A stretch of DNA of 64,000 bases from Streptomyces sp. TSRI0107 (GCF_001905845.1 NZ_LIVZ01000004.1:496001-560000), one strand, 5' to 3'. Shown: positions 49,388 through 57,676, numbered from the stretch's first letter. Notes: generated by a model from the letters alone, not told the origin. A program made the numbers and translations.

Positions 49388-50443
49388 TCAGAGGCTGACG
49401 CCCACCGTGACCGGCTCGTTGACCAGCGTGATCCCGAAGGCCTCGCGGACTCCGGCGACGACCTCGCGGGCCAGTGCCAGGAGGTCCTCCGTGGTCGCCT
49501 CTCCCCGGTTGGTGAGGGCCAGGGTGTGCTTGGTGGAGATGCGGGCGGGGCCGGTGCCGTAGCCCTTGGTGAAGCCCGCCTTGTCGATGAGCCAGGCGGC
49601 GGACGTCTTGGTGTGTCCCTCCCCCGCCGGGTACGCGGGCGGCTGGGCCTCGTCGCCCAGCCGTTCCCGCACGCGCGCGTGGAACGCGGCGAACTGCTCG
49701 TCGGTGAGGATCGGGTTGGTGAAGAAGGACCCGGCGGACCAGGTGTCGTGGTCCTCGGGGTCGAGGACCATGCCCTTGCCGGCGCGCAGCTCGAGCACGG
49801 TCTCGCGCGCGTCGGCGAGCGGCACGCGGTCACCGGGCTCGACGCCGAGCGCGCGGGCCGTCTCGGCGTACTTGACCGGCGCGGAGAGCCCGCCCGCGTC
49901 CTCCAGCCGGAAGCGGACGCGCAGCACCACGTACCGCTCGGGGTCGGCCTTGAAGCGGCTGTGGCGGTAGCTGAAGGCGCACTCCTCGTTCGCCAGCGTC
50001 ACCGTCTCGCCCGCCCGGCGGTCGTACGCGATCACCTCGGTGATCGTGGAGGAGACCTCCTGGCCGTACGCCCCCACGTTCTGGATCGGCGTCGCGCCCG
50101 CCGAGCCGGGGATGCCGGCGAGGCATTCGATGCCGGCGAGCCCGGCCTCGACGGTGCGGGCGACCGCGTCCGTCCACACCTCGCCCGCGGCGAGCTCCAG
50201 GTTCGTGCCGTCCAGCGTGAGCCCGCGGGTGGCGATGCGCAGGGCGGTGCCGTCGAAGCCCTTGTCGCCGATGACCAGGTTGGATCCGCCGCCGATCAGC
50301 AGCAGCGGGGTGCCGGTGTCGTCGGCCTCGCGGACGGCGGCGATCACCTCGGCGTCGGTCTCCGCGGTGACCAGGCGGGTGGCGGGCCCGCCCAGCCGGA
50401 AGGTGGTCAGCGGGGCGAGGGGGGCGTCGTGGAGTTCCTGCAC
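49388..50443 (-). CDS. murB: UDP-N-acetylmuramate dehydrogenase MurB
   Basis: This 351-residue flavoenzyme has the FAD-binding part LLLIGGGSNLVIGDKGFDG, then CLAGIPGSAGATPIQNVGAYG, the catalytic SYRHSRFK and GSFFTNP (Ser proton donor). It reduces UDP-GlcNAc-enolpyruvate to UDP-MurNAc in peptidoglycan synthesis. I take the GTG at 50443 (VQELHDAPLAPLTTFRLGG), the family-typical start; a GTG at 50482 adds 13 residues. Confidence 0.95.
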   Translation of the reverse strand: MQELHDAPLAPLTTFRLGGPATRLVTAETDAEVIAAVREADDTGTPLLLIGGGSNLVIGDKGFDGTALRIATRGLTLDGTNLELAAGEVWTDAVARTVEAGLAGIECLAGIPGSAGATPIQNVGAYGQEVSSTITEVIAYDRRAGETVTLANEECAFSYRHSRFKADPERYVVLRVRFRLEDAGGLSAPVKYAETARALGVEPGDRVPLADARETVLELRAGKGMVLDPEDHDTWSAGSFFTNPILTDEQFAAFHARVRERLGDEAQPPAYPAGEGHTKTSAAWLIDKAGFTKGYGTGPARISTKHTLALTNRGEATTEDLLALAREVVAGVREAFGITLVNEPVTVGVSL

Positions 50444-50488
50444 GCGCTCAAGACTACGAGACGGCACTGACAGCCCCGGCACACGCGT

Positions 50489-50513
50489 ACGGCCCCGCCG
50501 TGGACGGGGCCGT
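50489..50513 (-). terminator. Terminator after DHA2 transporter gene
   Basis: ACGGCCCC / GGGGCCGT with a 9-nt loop lies about 33 bp after the stop of the transporter gene. Overlapping alternative pairings with a further CCGTACGCGCG copy downstream are possible. Confidence 0.7.
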
Positions 50514-50545
50514 GAACGGGGGCCGTACGCGCGCGTGCCGGGGCG

Positions 50546-51985
50546 TCAGCGGGCGGCGGTCTCCAGGACCGGGGCCGGCTCGGGTGCCTCGGGCGCCGCC
50601 GGGGCGGTACGGGCGCGCGGGATGGCGAGGGCGGCCAGGGTCGCCAGGCCCACCAGTGCGGCGCCGACCACCAGCGCGGGGCGCAGTCCGTCGACGAAGG
50701 TCTGCGCGGACTCGTAGCCGCCCCGGGCCGAGAAGACCGAGGACATGATCGCGATGCCGAGCGCGCCGCCCACCTCGCGCAGCGCGTTGTTGGCGCCGGA
50801 GGCGATGCCCTGCTCCTCGGCGCTCACGCTGGCCATGACCAGGGTGGAGGCCGGCGCGAAGTACAGGGCCATGCCGATGCCGCTGAGGATCAGTCCGGGC
50901 AACTGGGAGACGTAGGAGGCGTCGGCGGTCGCCACGAGGGCGAGGTAGCCGAGGCCGGACGCCTGGAGGAAGAGCCCGGTGGCGACGACCGGTCGGCCGC
51001 CGATCCGGTCGGCGAGCAGGCCCGCGACCGGCGCGACCAGCATCGGCACGGCGGTCCACGGCAGCATCCGCAGCCCGGCCTCGGTGGGCGAGTAGCCGAG
51101 CACGCCCTGCATGTACTGGCTGAGCAGGAAGATCGAGCCGAACATGCCGAGGAACATCAGCAGGCCGGCCGCGTTGATGCCGGAGAAGGCGCGGGAGCGG
51201 AACAGCCGCATCGGCAGCATGGGGTTGCGGCTGCGGGTGCCGTGCACGACGAAGACCGTGAGCAGGACGGCGCCCGCGATCAGACCGCCCAGCACGGGCA
51301 CGCCGCTCCAGCCGTCGACCGGGCCGCGCACCAGGCCGTACACGATCCCGAAGAGGCCGCCGCTGGCCAGCAGGGTGCCGGGGAGGTCGAGCCGGGCGCC
51401 GGCGCCGTAGGACTCGGACAGGCGCAGGCGGGCCAGCGGGAGCAGGGCGATGCCGAGCGGGACGTTCAGCCAGAAGATCCACTGCCAGGAGATGTGCTCG
51501 GTGAGGGTGCCGCCGATGAGCGGCCCGGAGGCGACGGCGAGCCCGTTGACGGCACCCCAGACCCCGTACGCCATACCGCGCTTCTCGGCCGGCACGGCGG
51601 CCGTGAGCAGGGTGAGCGTCAGCGGCATCATGACGGCCGCTCCGACGCCCTGCACCGCGCGGGCGGCGATCAGTGAGTCCAGGCCGGGCGCGAGGGCCGC
51701 GGCGGCGGAGGCCGCGGTGAACAGGGCGAGCCCGGCGACGAAGAGCCGGCGGCGGCCGAAGCGGTCGCCGAGCGCCGCGCCGGTCATCAGCAGCACGGCG
51801 AAGGTGAGCGTGTAGGCGCTCACGGTCCACTCCAGGTCGTGCAGCGCGCCGCCCATGTCCTCGCGGATGGAAGGCAGGGCGGTGGTCACGACGAGGTTGT
51901 CGAGGGACGCCATGAATCCGGCGACGCCCGTGATCAGGAGGGCCCAGAGGACTCCCCCGCGTGGTGCGGTCTGCTGCTGTGACAT
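50546..51985 (-). CDS. MFS drug:H+ antiporter, DHA2 (14-TM) family
   Basis: The protein has 479 residues and about 14 membrane segments. It shows DNLVVTTALPSIREDMG in TM1, GDRFGRRRLFVAGL (motif A) in loop 2-3, and RAVQGVGAAVMMPLTLTLL and WIFWLNVPLGI (motif C region). These are features of QacA/EmrB-type multidrug exporters. The start ATG lies 20 bp downstream of a TetR-type operator that is repeated in front of the neighbouring tetR gene, so regulation by it is likely. The exported compound is unknown. Confidence 0.92.
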   Translation of the reverse strand: MSQQQTAPRGGVLWALLITGVAGFMASLDNLVVTTALPSIREDMGGALHDLEWTVSAYTLTFAVLLMTGAALGDRFGRRRLFVAGLALFTAASAAAALAPGLDSLIAARAVQGVGAAVMMPLTLTLLTAAVPAEKRGMAYGVWGAVNGLAVASGPLIGGTLTEHISWQWIFWLNVPLGIALLPLARLRLSESYGAGARLDLPGTLLASGGLFGIVYGLVRGPVDGWSGVPVLGGLIAGAVLLTVFVVHGTRSRNPMLPMRLFRSRAFSGINAAGLLMFLGMFGSIFLLSQYMQGVLGYSPTEAGLRMLPWTAVPMLVAPVAGLLADRIGGRPVVATGLFLQASGLGYLALVATADASYVSQLPGLILSGIGMALYFAPASTLVMASVSAEEQGIASGANNALREVGGALGIAIMSSVFSARGGYESAQTFVDGLRPALVVGAALVGLATLAALAIPRARTAPAAPEAPEPAPVLETAAR

Positions 51986-52005
51986 CGTTCCCCCAGAGCG
52001 TGTTG

Positions 52006-52025
52006 GTTAGTTATTGATGACTAAC
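52006..52025. promoter_or_regulatory. Operator for the TetR regulator, site A (transporter promoter)
   Basis: GTTAGT-N8-ACTAAC lies 21-40 bp upstream of the transporter start. The identical arms and spacer length occur at 52660-52679 before tetR. The area is locally A/T-rich. Confidence 0.82.
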
Positions 52026-52084
52026 TTTCGTGGGCGCGAAGAAGCGAAGACCGCGCACATTCGCCCCCCTGCAGGCGAGGACCC

Positions 52085-52651
52085 CTACTCGGTGACCCTC
52101 TTCACCTTGGCGGAGACGTAGAGCCCGTCCCACACCCGGTGTTCGGACGGGAAGCCCATCGCCGCGAGCGTGTTCACGAGCATTCCGTACGCCAGGAAGG
52201 TGGTGGTCTCCTCGACGTCCGCCCCGAGGGGCAGATGCACCGTGTCCCAGAGCTCCATCCAGCCCCGGCGGACCATCTCGCCGAACTCGTGGTCCCCGGC
52301 GGCCTCGGCGGCCGCCACCGTCACGTACGTCTGCAACTGCATCTGCAGCCGCTCGGGCTCCACGGCGATCAGCCGGGTGTAGGCCTCGGCCATGGCGTGC
52401 AGGGCGTCCTCGCCCCGCAGGTCGCCCGCGGCCTCCTGGAACAGCCGGCGCATGTCCTCCAGACAGCGCTCGGCCGCCGCGAGGAAGATCGCCTTCTTGC
52501 CCGGGAAGAGCCGGAAGAGGTACGGCTGCGACACTCCGACCCGCTTGGCGATCGCCTCGGTGGAGGTGCCGTGGTAGCCGTTCCGCGCGAACTCCGTGAT
52601 CGCCGCGCGGACGACGCTCTCGCGCCGCTCCTCTGCACTCATCCTGGCCAT
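52085..52651 (-). CDS. TetR-family repressor
   Basis: The protein has 188 residues with an N-terminal HTH (AAITEFARNGYHGTSTEAIA, then GVSQPYLFRLFPGKKAIFL) and a helical ligand domain. It stands upstream of the DHA2 transporter on the same strand, with a 99-bp gap. Identical operators precede both genes, so it likely represses the pump and itself until a ligand binds. Confidence 0.93.
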   Translation of the reverse strand: MARMSAEERRESVVRAAITEFARNGYHGTSTEAIAKRVGVSQPYLFRLFPGKKAIFLAAAERCLEDMRRLFQEAAGDLRGEDALHAMAEAYTRLIAVEPERLQMQLQTYVTVAAAEAAGDHEFGEMVRRGWMELWDTVHLPLGADVEETTTFLAYGMLVNTLAAMGFPSEHRVWDGLYVSAKVKRVTE

Positions 52652-52659
52652 GGAAGTAA

Positions 52660-52679
52660 GTTAGTACTCAATCACTAAC
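52660..52679. promoter_or_regulatory. Operator for the TetR regulator, site B (autoregulation)
   Basis: GTTAGT-N8-ACTAAC, extended to a perfect 8-bp arm (AAGTTAGT / ACTAACTT), lies 9 bp upstream of the tetR start. Confidence 0.85.
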
Positions 52680-52725
52680 TTGGTCAAGGAGGGAGGGGAG
52701 AGGGAGAGGGCAAGGGCGGGCATGA

Positions 52726-52760
52726 GTAAGGGGCGCCCACCATTGGCGAGCGCCCCTTAC
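52726..52760 (-). terminator. Terminator of the MaoC gene pair
   Basis: A perfect 11-bp stem (GTAAGGGGCGC / GCGCCCCTTAC) with a 13-nt loop lies 48 bp downstream of the second MaoC gene and upstream of tetR. Confidence 0.82.
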
Positions 52761-52780
52761 GCGGTATGTCAGGCCTCAGG

Positions 52781-52812
52781 CCCTCAGTCCCTCAGTCCCT
52801 CAGTCCCTCAGG
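52781..52812. repeat. Four tandem copies of CCCTCAGT
   Basis: Three exact 8-bp units and one with a final G end in the stop codon of the MaoC gene. A likely site of replication slippage. Confidence 0.85.
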
Positions 52813-53236
52813 CCAGTCGTACCACCGCGCGGGACATGCCGAGCACCTTCTGCCCGCCACTGGTCGCCGTGAGGTCGACGCGCACCTTGTTGTCGTCGAG
52901 CTTGGCGGCCACCTTGCCGCTGACCTCGACGGTCGCGCCCTGGTCGTCGTTCGGGACTACGACGGGCTTGGTGAAGCGGACGCCGTACTCGACGACCGCG
53001 CCCGGGTCGCCGGCCCAGTCGGTGACGACACGGATCGCCTCGGCCATGGTGAACATGCCGTGCGCGATGACGTCCGGCAGTCCGACCTCCTTGGCGAACT
53101 TCTCGTTCCAGTGGATCGGGTTGAAGTCGCCGGACGCACCCGCGTACTGGACGAGGGTGGCGCGGGTCACGGGGAAGGTCTGCGCGGGCAGCTCGGTGCC
53201 GACCTCGACGTCGGCGTACGCGATGTGGGCGGTCAT
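52808..53236 (-). CDS. MaoC-like hydratase/dehydratase (HadB-type subunit)
   Basis: This 142-residue hot-dog fold protein has the catalytic signature YAGASGDFNPIHWNEKFAKE (Asp/His pair) and GLPDVIAHGMFTMA. It resembles the HadB subunit of the (3R)-hydroxyacyl-ACP dehydratase. The ATG at 53236 has GAGGAGG 10 nt upstream; a GTG at 53245 overlapping the previous stop has that same sequence adjacent and is less likely. It pairs with the preceding HadA-like gene, the order seen next to rpmG in mycobacteria. Confidence 0.87.
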   Translation of the reverse strand: MTAHIAYADVEVGTELPAQTFPVTRATLVQYAGASGDFNPIHWNEKFAKEVGLPDVIAHGMFTMAEAIRVVTDWAGDPGAVVEYGVRFTKPVVVPNDDQGATVEVSGKVAAKLDDNKVRVDLTATSGGQKVLGMSRAVVRLA

Positions 53237-53241
53237 CTTGC

Positions 53242-53694
53242 TCACGCCTCCTCGGCCCCGCGGGCCACGAGCTTGGTCCAGGCGGTCACGACGTGCTCGC
53301 CGGTTTCGTCGTGGACCTCGCCGCGGATGTCCAGGATGTCGTTGCCGGCCATCGACCTGATCGACTCGATGGTCGAGGTGACCGTCAGCCGGTCACCGGC
53401 GCGCACCGGGCGGCTGTAGGCGAACTTCTGGTCACCGTGCACCACGCGGCTGTAGTCCAGTCCGAGCTGCGGGTCGGCGATGACCTCCCCCGCGGCCTTG
53501 TACGTGATGGCGAACACAAAAGTCGGCGGTGCGATCACGTCGGAGTGTCCGAGGGCCTTGGCGGCGTCCGGGTCGACGTAGGCGGGATTGGAATCTCCCA
53601 CCGCCTCCGCGAACTCCCGGATCTTCTCCCGGCCCACTTCGTAGGGCTCGGTGGGCGGGTAGGACCGCCCCACGAAGGACTGGTCGAGCGCCAT
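53242..53694 (-). CDS. MaoC N-terminal-domain dehydratase subunit (HadA-like)
   Basis: This 150-residue hot-dog fold protein has the sequence VGDSNPAYVDPDAAKALGHS followed by APPTFVFAI, and RVVHGDQKF, as in HadA/FAS1-DH subunits. It lacks the full Asp/His pair of its partner and is expected to form a heterodimer with it. Role in (3R)-hydroxyacyl dehydration of fatty-acid or polyketide intermediates is by family. It starts after a terminator hairpin behind rpmG. Confidence 0.85.
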   Translation of the reverse strand: MALDQSFVGRSYPPTEPYEVGREKIREFAEAVGDSNPAYVDPDAAKALGHSDVIAPPTFVFAITYKAAGEVIADPQLGLDYSRVVHGDQKFAYSRPVRAGDRLTVTSTIESIRSMAGNDILDIRGEVHDETGEHVVTAWTKLVARGAEEA

Positions 53695-53750
53695 GGCTCG
53701 GCACCTCCTGGTGTCTGCTGTTGCTGCGACGGATGCTGGGCGAGAACGCC

Positions 53751-53787
53751 ACGAGGCCGCCCCCTGAAACTACGGGGACGGCCTCGT
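53751..53787 (-). terminator. rpmG terminator
   Basis: ACGAGGCCG / CGGCCTCGT encloses a smaller CCCC/GGGG stem. It lies 13 bp after the rpmG stop. A T5 run lies on the plus-strand side. Confidence 0.8.
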
Positions 53788-53799
53788 GAACGAGCCTTT

Positions 53800-53964
53800 T
53801 TATCGCGTCTCGCGGTGCGCGGTGTGCGCGTTGCAACGCGGGCAGTGCTTCTTCATCTCAAGACGGTCCGGGTTGTTACGCCGGTTCTTCTTGGTGATGT
53901 AGTTCCGCTCCTTGCACTCCACGCAGGCCAGCGTGATCTTCGGGCGGACGTCGGTGGCAGCCAC
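53800..53964 (-). CDS. rpmG: Ribosomal protein L33, zinc-binding form
   Basis: The 54-residue protein is read from a GTG at 53964 to TAA at 53800. It has two CxxC pairs (CVEC and CPRC), so it is the zinc-containing C+ type. [19 protein letters not shown] is the family core. It lies between tRNA-Met and the MaoC pair on the same strand. Confidence 0.95.
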   Translation of the reverse strand: MAATDVRPKITLACVECKERNYITKKNRRNNPDRLEMKKHCPRCNAHTAHRETR

Positions 53965-54053
53965 GTGAGTGCTCCTTGACGAACGGATGGAAATTAGTTA
54001 ACGCAAGAAGAGTAGCCGATCGAAGGACCGACCCCGCAATCGGCTACTGTCTG

Positions 54054-54126
54054 TAGCGGTGACCGGACTTGAACCGGTGACACAGCGATTATGAGCCGCT
54101 TGCTCTACCGACTGAGCTACACCGCT
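54054..54126 (-). tRNA. tRNA-Met (CAT), elongator type
   Basis: The 73-nt cloverleaf has acceptor AGCGGTG / CACCGCT and anticodon CAT in loop CTCATAA. The first acceptor pair is a normal A-T with A73; no unpaired initiator-type 1-72 end. CCA not encoded. Confidence 0.94.
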
Positions 54127-54172
54127 GCGATGCGATCGGGCCCCGCCTTGCGACGGGAACCTCTCACACCAG

Positions 54173-54245
54173 AGCCCCAAAACGGAATCGAACCGTTGAC
54201 CTTCTCCTTACCATGGAGACGCTCTGCCGACTGAGCTATTGGGGC
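54173..54245 (-). tRNA. tRNA-Thr (GGT)
   Basis: The 73-nt cloverleaf has acceptor GCCCCAA / TTGGGGC, anticodon stem TCTCC / GGAGA and loop ATGGTAA with anticodon GGT. CCA not encoded. It is the first gene of the tRNA-Thr, tRNA-Met, rpmG transcription unit. Confidence 0.94.
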
Positions 54246-54256
54246 GAGCGATGAAG

Positions 54257-54286
54257 ACATTACACGGTCGCCCGCCGTTCGCCCAA
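54257..54286 (-). promoter_or_regulatory. Promoter of tRNA-Thr/tRNA-Met/rpmG unit
   Basis: On the minus strand TTGGGC, an 18-nt spacer and TAATGT end 11 nt before the mature 5' end of tRNA-Thr, a fitting distance for a tRNA promoter. Confidence 0.7.
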
Positions 54287-54489
54287 ATCCGTTTCCCGAC
54301 CCCTTGCCCGGCCCGTCCGGCGCACCTCCCCGGAGCCTCACAGGAGCCTCATCGCGGCTCCCCCGCCCCGGGACCGCACCGGTACGACTATTCCGCTCCT
54401 CCCCGCCCGGGCAGGGCCGCCGTCCTACGCTCGACACACTCTGTGATCTTGTGCCGCCCCGGGCACAGCCCTCGAGCCACTGGAGCGCG

Positions 54490-55749
54490 ATGCCCGACAG
54501 CCCGCCGCAGCCGCCCCGCTCGTCGTCCCCGCCGGGCTCCCCCGGACAGACCGACGGGGACTCCCTGCTGCTGTCCGGGGCACGGCTCACCGACGGCCGC
54601 ACCGTGGACGTACTGCTCAGCGGCGGTCGCATCGAGGCGGTCGGCACGGCCGGCAGTCTGGGCGGCACGCGCGCGAGCGGGGCACGGGTGGACCTGAGCG
54701 GCTATCTGCTGCTGCCGGCTCCCGCCGAACCGCACGCCCACGCGGACACCGCCCTGACCGCCGACGCCGACGGCCCGGTCTCCTACGACCTCCAGGACGT
54801 CCAGCGCCGGGCCACCCAGGCCGCCCTGCTGCAGCTCGGGCACGGGGCGACCGCGCTGCGGGCCCACGTGCGCGTGGGCGACGTCCAGGGGCTGGAGGCG
54901 CTCCGCGCGGTGCTGCGGGCACGGCGTTCGCTGCGGGGGCTCGTCGAGCTGACGGCGGTGGCGATGCCGCGGGTGCTGACCGGGGCGGCCGGGGCGGACG
55001 GGCTCGCCGTGCTGCGGGACGCGGTGAAGATGGGCGCCTCCGTGGTGGGCGGCTGCCCGGACGCGGACCCCGATCCCACGGGCTATGTGGAGGCCGTCCT
55101 GGCGGTCGCCTCCGAGCACGGCTGCCCGGTCGACCTGCACACCGACGCCGCCGACCCGGCGCGTCTGGCGCGGCTCGCCGCGATGGCGGGCGGCCTGCGC
55201 CCCGGCGTGACGATCGGACCGTGCGCCGGTGTCGCGCGCCTCCCCACCGACCTGGCGTCCCGGACGGCGGACCAGCTCGCCGCGGCGGGCGTGACGGTGG
55301 TGTGCCTGCCCCAGGGCGGCTGCGGGAGCGTGGACCACCCCGGCACGGCGCCCGTACGACTGCTGCGCGCCGCCGGGGTACGGGTCGCGGCCGGGAGCGG
55401 CGCGCTGCGGGACGTGTCCAACCCGGTGGGCCGCGGGGACCCGTTGGAGGCGGCCTACCTCCTCGCCTCCCGCCAGGGCCTGCGCCCCGAGGACGCCTAC
55501 GACACCGTCAGCGCCTCCGCCCGCGCGGCTCTGGGGCTGCCCGAGGTCCGCGTGGAGGCCGGTTTCCCCGCGGAGCTGCTGGCGGTGCGCGGAGACCGGC
55601 TGGCGGGCGCGCTCTCGCTGGCGTACAGCAGGATCGTGGTGCACCAGGGGCGGGTGGTGGCGCGGACGAGCGCGGTACGGGAGTACTGCGACTCGGCGGC
55701 GGTGGACGAGCTGGGGCTGCCGCGGCAGGGGCGGGGCAAGCCTTCCTGA
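54490..55749 (+). CDS. Amidohydrolase, cytosine-deaminase-like
   Basis: This 419-residue protein has a beta-sandwich part (LLLSGARLTDGRTVDVLLSGG) and a TIM barrel. Metal ligands are seen in PHAHAD (H-x-H), VDLHTDAAD and the late Asp in GSGALRDVSNPVG. LGHGATALRAHV resembles cytosine deaminase/N-isopropylammelide hydrolases. The Pro-rich first 30 residues follow the ATG at 54490. Substrate unknown; a pyrimidine or cyclic amide is likely from the subgroup. Confidence 0.82.
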   Translation: MPDSPPQPPRSSSPPGSPGQTDGDSLLLSGARLTDGRTVDVLLSGGRIEAVGTAGSLGGTRASGARVDLSGYLLLPAPAEPHAHADTALTADADGPVSYDLQDVQRRATQAALLQLGHGATALRAHVRVGDVQGLEALRAVLRARRSLRGLVELTAVAMPRVLTGAAGADGLAVLRDAVKMGASVVGGCPDADPDPTGYVEAVLAVASEHGCPVDLHTDAADPARLARLAAMAGGLRPGVTIGPCAGVARLPTDLASRTADQLAAAGVTVVCLPQGGCGSVDHPGTAPVRLLRAAGVRVAAGSGALRDVSNPVGRGDPLEAAYLLASRQGLRPEDAYDTVSASARAALGLPEVRVEAGFPAELLAVRGDRLAGALSLAYSRIVVHQGRVVARTSAVREYCDSAAVDELGLPRQGRGKPS

Positions 55750-55825
55750 GCCCGGGCGTGAGGGCGGGGGGACACGCGGGCCGTGCGGGCGGCACGGGCG
55801 GCCGTTCGGGCGTACGGTCGAAGGC

Positions 55826-56482
55826 ATGCGCATTGTCATCGCTGGTGGTCATGGACAGATCGCGCTGCGCCTGGAGCGCCTGCTCGCCCAGCGCGGCCAC
55901 GAGGCGGCGGGCATCATCCGCCGCGAGGGACAGGGCGACGACCTGCGGGAGGCCGGCGCCGAACCGGTGTTGCTGGACCTGGAGTCGGCCACCGTCGAGG
56001 GGGTCGCGGCCCATCTGCAGGGCGCGGACGCGGCGGTGTTCGCGGCGGGCGCCGGGCCCGGCAGCGGAGCGGCCCGCAAGGACACCGTGGACAGGGGCGC
56101 GGCGGTGCTGTTCGCGGACGCGGCGGTCCGCGCGGGCGTACGGCGTTTCCTGGTGGTCTCCTCGATGGGCGCGGACCCCGGGCACGAGGGCGACGACGTG
56201 TTCGACGTCTACCTGCGCGCCAAGGGCGCGGCCGACGCGTATGTGCAGGGCCTGGACCGCCTCGACTGGACGATCCTGCGCCCTGGTTCGCTCACGGACG
56301 ACGCCGGCACCGGGCTGGTCCGTCTGGAGGCGCACACGGGCCGCGGCACCGTCCCGCGCGACGATGTGGCCGCCGTACTCGCCGAGTTGCTGGAAACGCC
56401 CGCGACGGCCGGGTTGACCCTGGAACTGGTCAGCGGCTCGACGCCGGTCTCGGTGGCGGTGAAGTCGATCGCCGGCAACTGA
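55826..56482 (+). CDS. NAD(P)-binding atypical SDR (NmrA/YwnB-like)
   Basis: The 218-residue Rossmann protein has the nucleotide motif GGHGQIA (residues 7-13), then FAAGAGPGSG and VSSMGADPG, then YLRAKGAADAYV and LDWTILRPGSLTDD. The atypical SDR group with this pattern often lacks the catalytic Tyr-Lys and acts as redox sensor or reductase. It is 76 bp after the amidohydrolase and may form a unit with it. Specific function not known. Confidence 0.85.
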   Translation: MRIVIAGGHGQIALRLERLLAQRGHEAAGIIRREGQGDDLREAGAEPVLLDLESATVEGVAAHLQGADAAVFAAGAGPGSGAARKDTVDRGAAVLFADAAVRAGVRRFLVVSSMGADPGHEGDDVFDVYLRAKGAADAYVQGLDRLDWTILRPGSLTDDAGTGLVRLEAHTGRGTVPRDDVAAVLAELLETPATAGLTLELVSGSTPVSVAVKSIAGN

Positions 56483-56501
56483 GGCGACGCGGAAAAGCGC
56501 C

Positions 56502-56714
56502 TCAGAACAGCGGCAGTTGCCCCGGGAACTCGGGCACCACATGGCCGTCCAACGACGGCTGCACCGCTCCGAGTTGCGCGTACCGCCGTGACCCCGGACA
56601 CGAGACGAGCTGCCCGCTCCCCCGCGCGCCCGGCGGATCGTGCCGGGCGAACCGCCCGGCGACGACGGCGATCTCACGACGGCATTCTGGGCAGGTTCTG
56701 CGACGGGGCGACAT
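56502..56714 (-). CDS. Small conserved-looking CxxC protein
   Basis: This 70-residue protein begins MSPRRRTCPECRREIAVV, with one zinc-ribbon-like CPEC and a third Cys in LVSCPGSRR. The middle has FARHDPPG. The end is SLDGHVVPEFPGQLPLF. I believe similar short proteins occur in many streptomycetes. The ribosome binding site is weak. It converges on the SDR gene with a 19-bp gap. Function unknown. Confidence 0.6.
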   Translation of the reverse strand: MSPRRRTCPECRREIAVVAGRFARHDPPGARGSGQLVSCPGSRRYAQLGAVQPSLDGHVVPEFPGQLPLF

Positions 56715-56737
56715 GCATTAAGTGTGCCCATACACGA

Positions 56738-56780
56738 AAAACCCCCTCCGCCTGCGTTTCCGCAGATCGGAGGGGGTTTT
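56738..56780 (-). terminator. tRNA-Tyr terminator
   Basis: The 13-bp stem AAAACCCCCTCCG / CGGAGGGGGTTTT encloses a CTGCG/CGCAG stem-loop and ends in a T-run on the minus strand. It lies 9 bp after tRNA-Tyr. Confidence 0.9.
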
Positions 56781-56788
56781 CCCCAGTG

Positions 56789-56870
56789 TGGCGGCGCCAG
56801 GATTCGAACCTGGGAAGGCTGAGCCGGCAGATTTACAGTCTGCTCCCTTTGGCCGCTCGGGCACACCGCC
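56789..56870 (-). tRNA. tRNA-Tyr (GTA)
   Basis: This 82-nt class II tRNA has acceptor GGCGGTG / CGCCGCC, anticodon GTA in loop CTGTAAA, and a long variable arm (GGCTCAGCC region). CCA not encoded. Confidence 0.95.
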
Positions 56871-57092
56871 GGGGTTGCTGCCCTTCGAACCGCTTTTCGG
56901 CGGTGCTCCCTGGCAACGACGTAAACAATACCCGATGCGGAGGGGTGCTTCGCCACCTGATTGATCGGGACCTGAGGGACGGGGGGTGGCTAGGCTTGTC
57001 CGGATGCGGTCCGTGCCCCGCGTGGGACCGGCCGTCGACCGCGTACGCCGCTACGCACCCGTTTCGCACCCCGATACAAGGAGCCACAGGAC

Positions 57093-57581
57093 ATGGCCGA
57101 CTCCAGTTTCGACATCGTCTCGAAGGTCGAGCGGCAGGAGGTCGACAACGCCCTCAACCAGGCCGCCAAGGAGATCTCCCAGCGCTACGACTTCAAGGGC
57201 GTGGGCGCCTCGATCTCGTGGTCCGGTGACAAGATCCTGATGGAGGCGAACTCCGAGGACCGGGTGAAGGCTGTCCTCGACGTCTTCCAGTCCAAGCTGA
57301 TCAAGCGCGGCATCTCGCTGAAGGCCCTGGACGCGGGCGAGCCGCAGCTCTCCGGCAAGGAGTACAAGATCTTCGCGTCGATCGAGGAGGGCATCTCCCA
57401 GGAGAACGCCAAGAAGGTGGCGAAGATCATCCGCGATGAGGGCCCGAAGGGCGTGAAGGCCCAGGTCCAGGGTGACGAGCTGCGGGTCACCTCGAAGAGC
57501 CGGGACGACCTGCAGGCCGTCATCGCCCTGCTGAAGGGCAAGGACTTCGACTTCGCACTGCAGTTCGTGAACTACCGGTAA
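57093..57581 (+). CDS. YajQ-family nucleotide-binding protein (UPF0234)
   Basis: The 162-residue protein begins [20 protein letters not shown] and contains QRYDFKG and [16 protein letters not shown], which are conserved in the YajQ family. Some proteobacterial members bind c-di-GMP and act as transcription co-regulators; RNA binding has also been proposed. AAGGAG stands 9 nt upstream. Followed by a clear terminator. Confidence 0.93.
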   Translation: MADSSFDIVSKVERQEVDNALNQAAKEISQRYDFKGVGASISWSGDKILMEANSEDRVKAVLDVFQSKLIKRGISLKALDAGEPQLSGKEYKIFASIEEGISQENAKKVAKIIRDEGPKGVKAQVQGDELRVTSKSRDDLQAVIALLKGKDFDFALQFVNYR

Positions 57582-57604
57582 TTCGCGGAGACCGGCAGGT
57601 GACG

Positions 57605-57633
57605 GGAGGGCGGGCATCAGGTGCCCGCCCTTC
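57605..57633 (+). terminator. yajQ terminator
   Basis: The stem GAGGGCGGGCA / TGCCCGCCCTTC (with two weaker outer pairs) and a TCAGG loop lies 23 bp after the yajQ stop. Confidence 0.85.
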
Positions 57634-57676
57634 TCCTGTGTGGGCCGCCGGCCCACCCCCTCAGTAGGGTGCGGCC

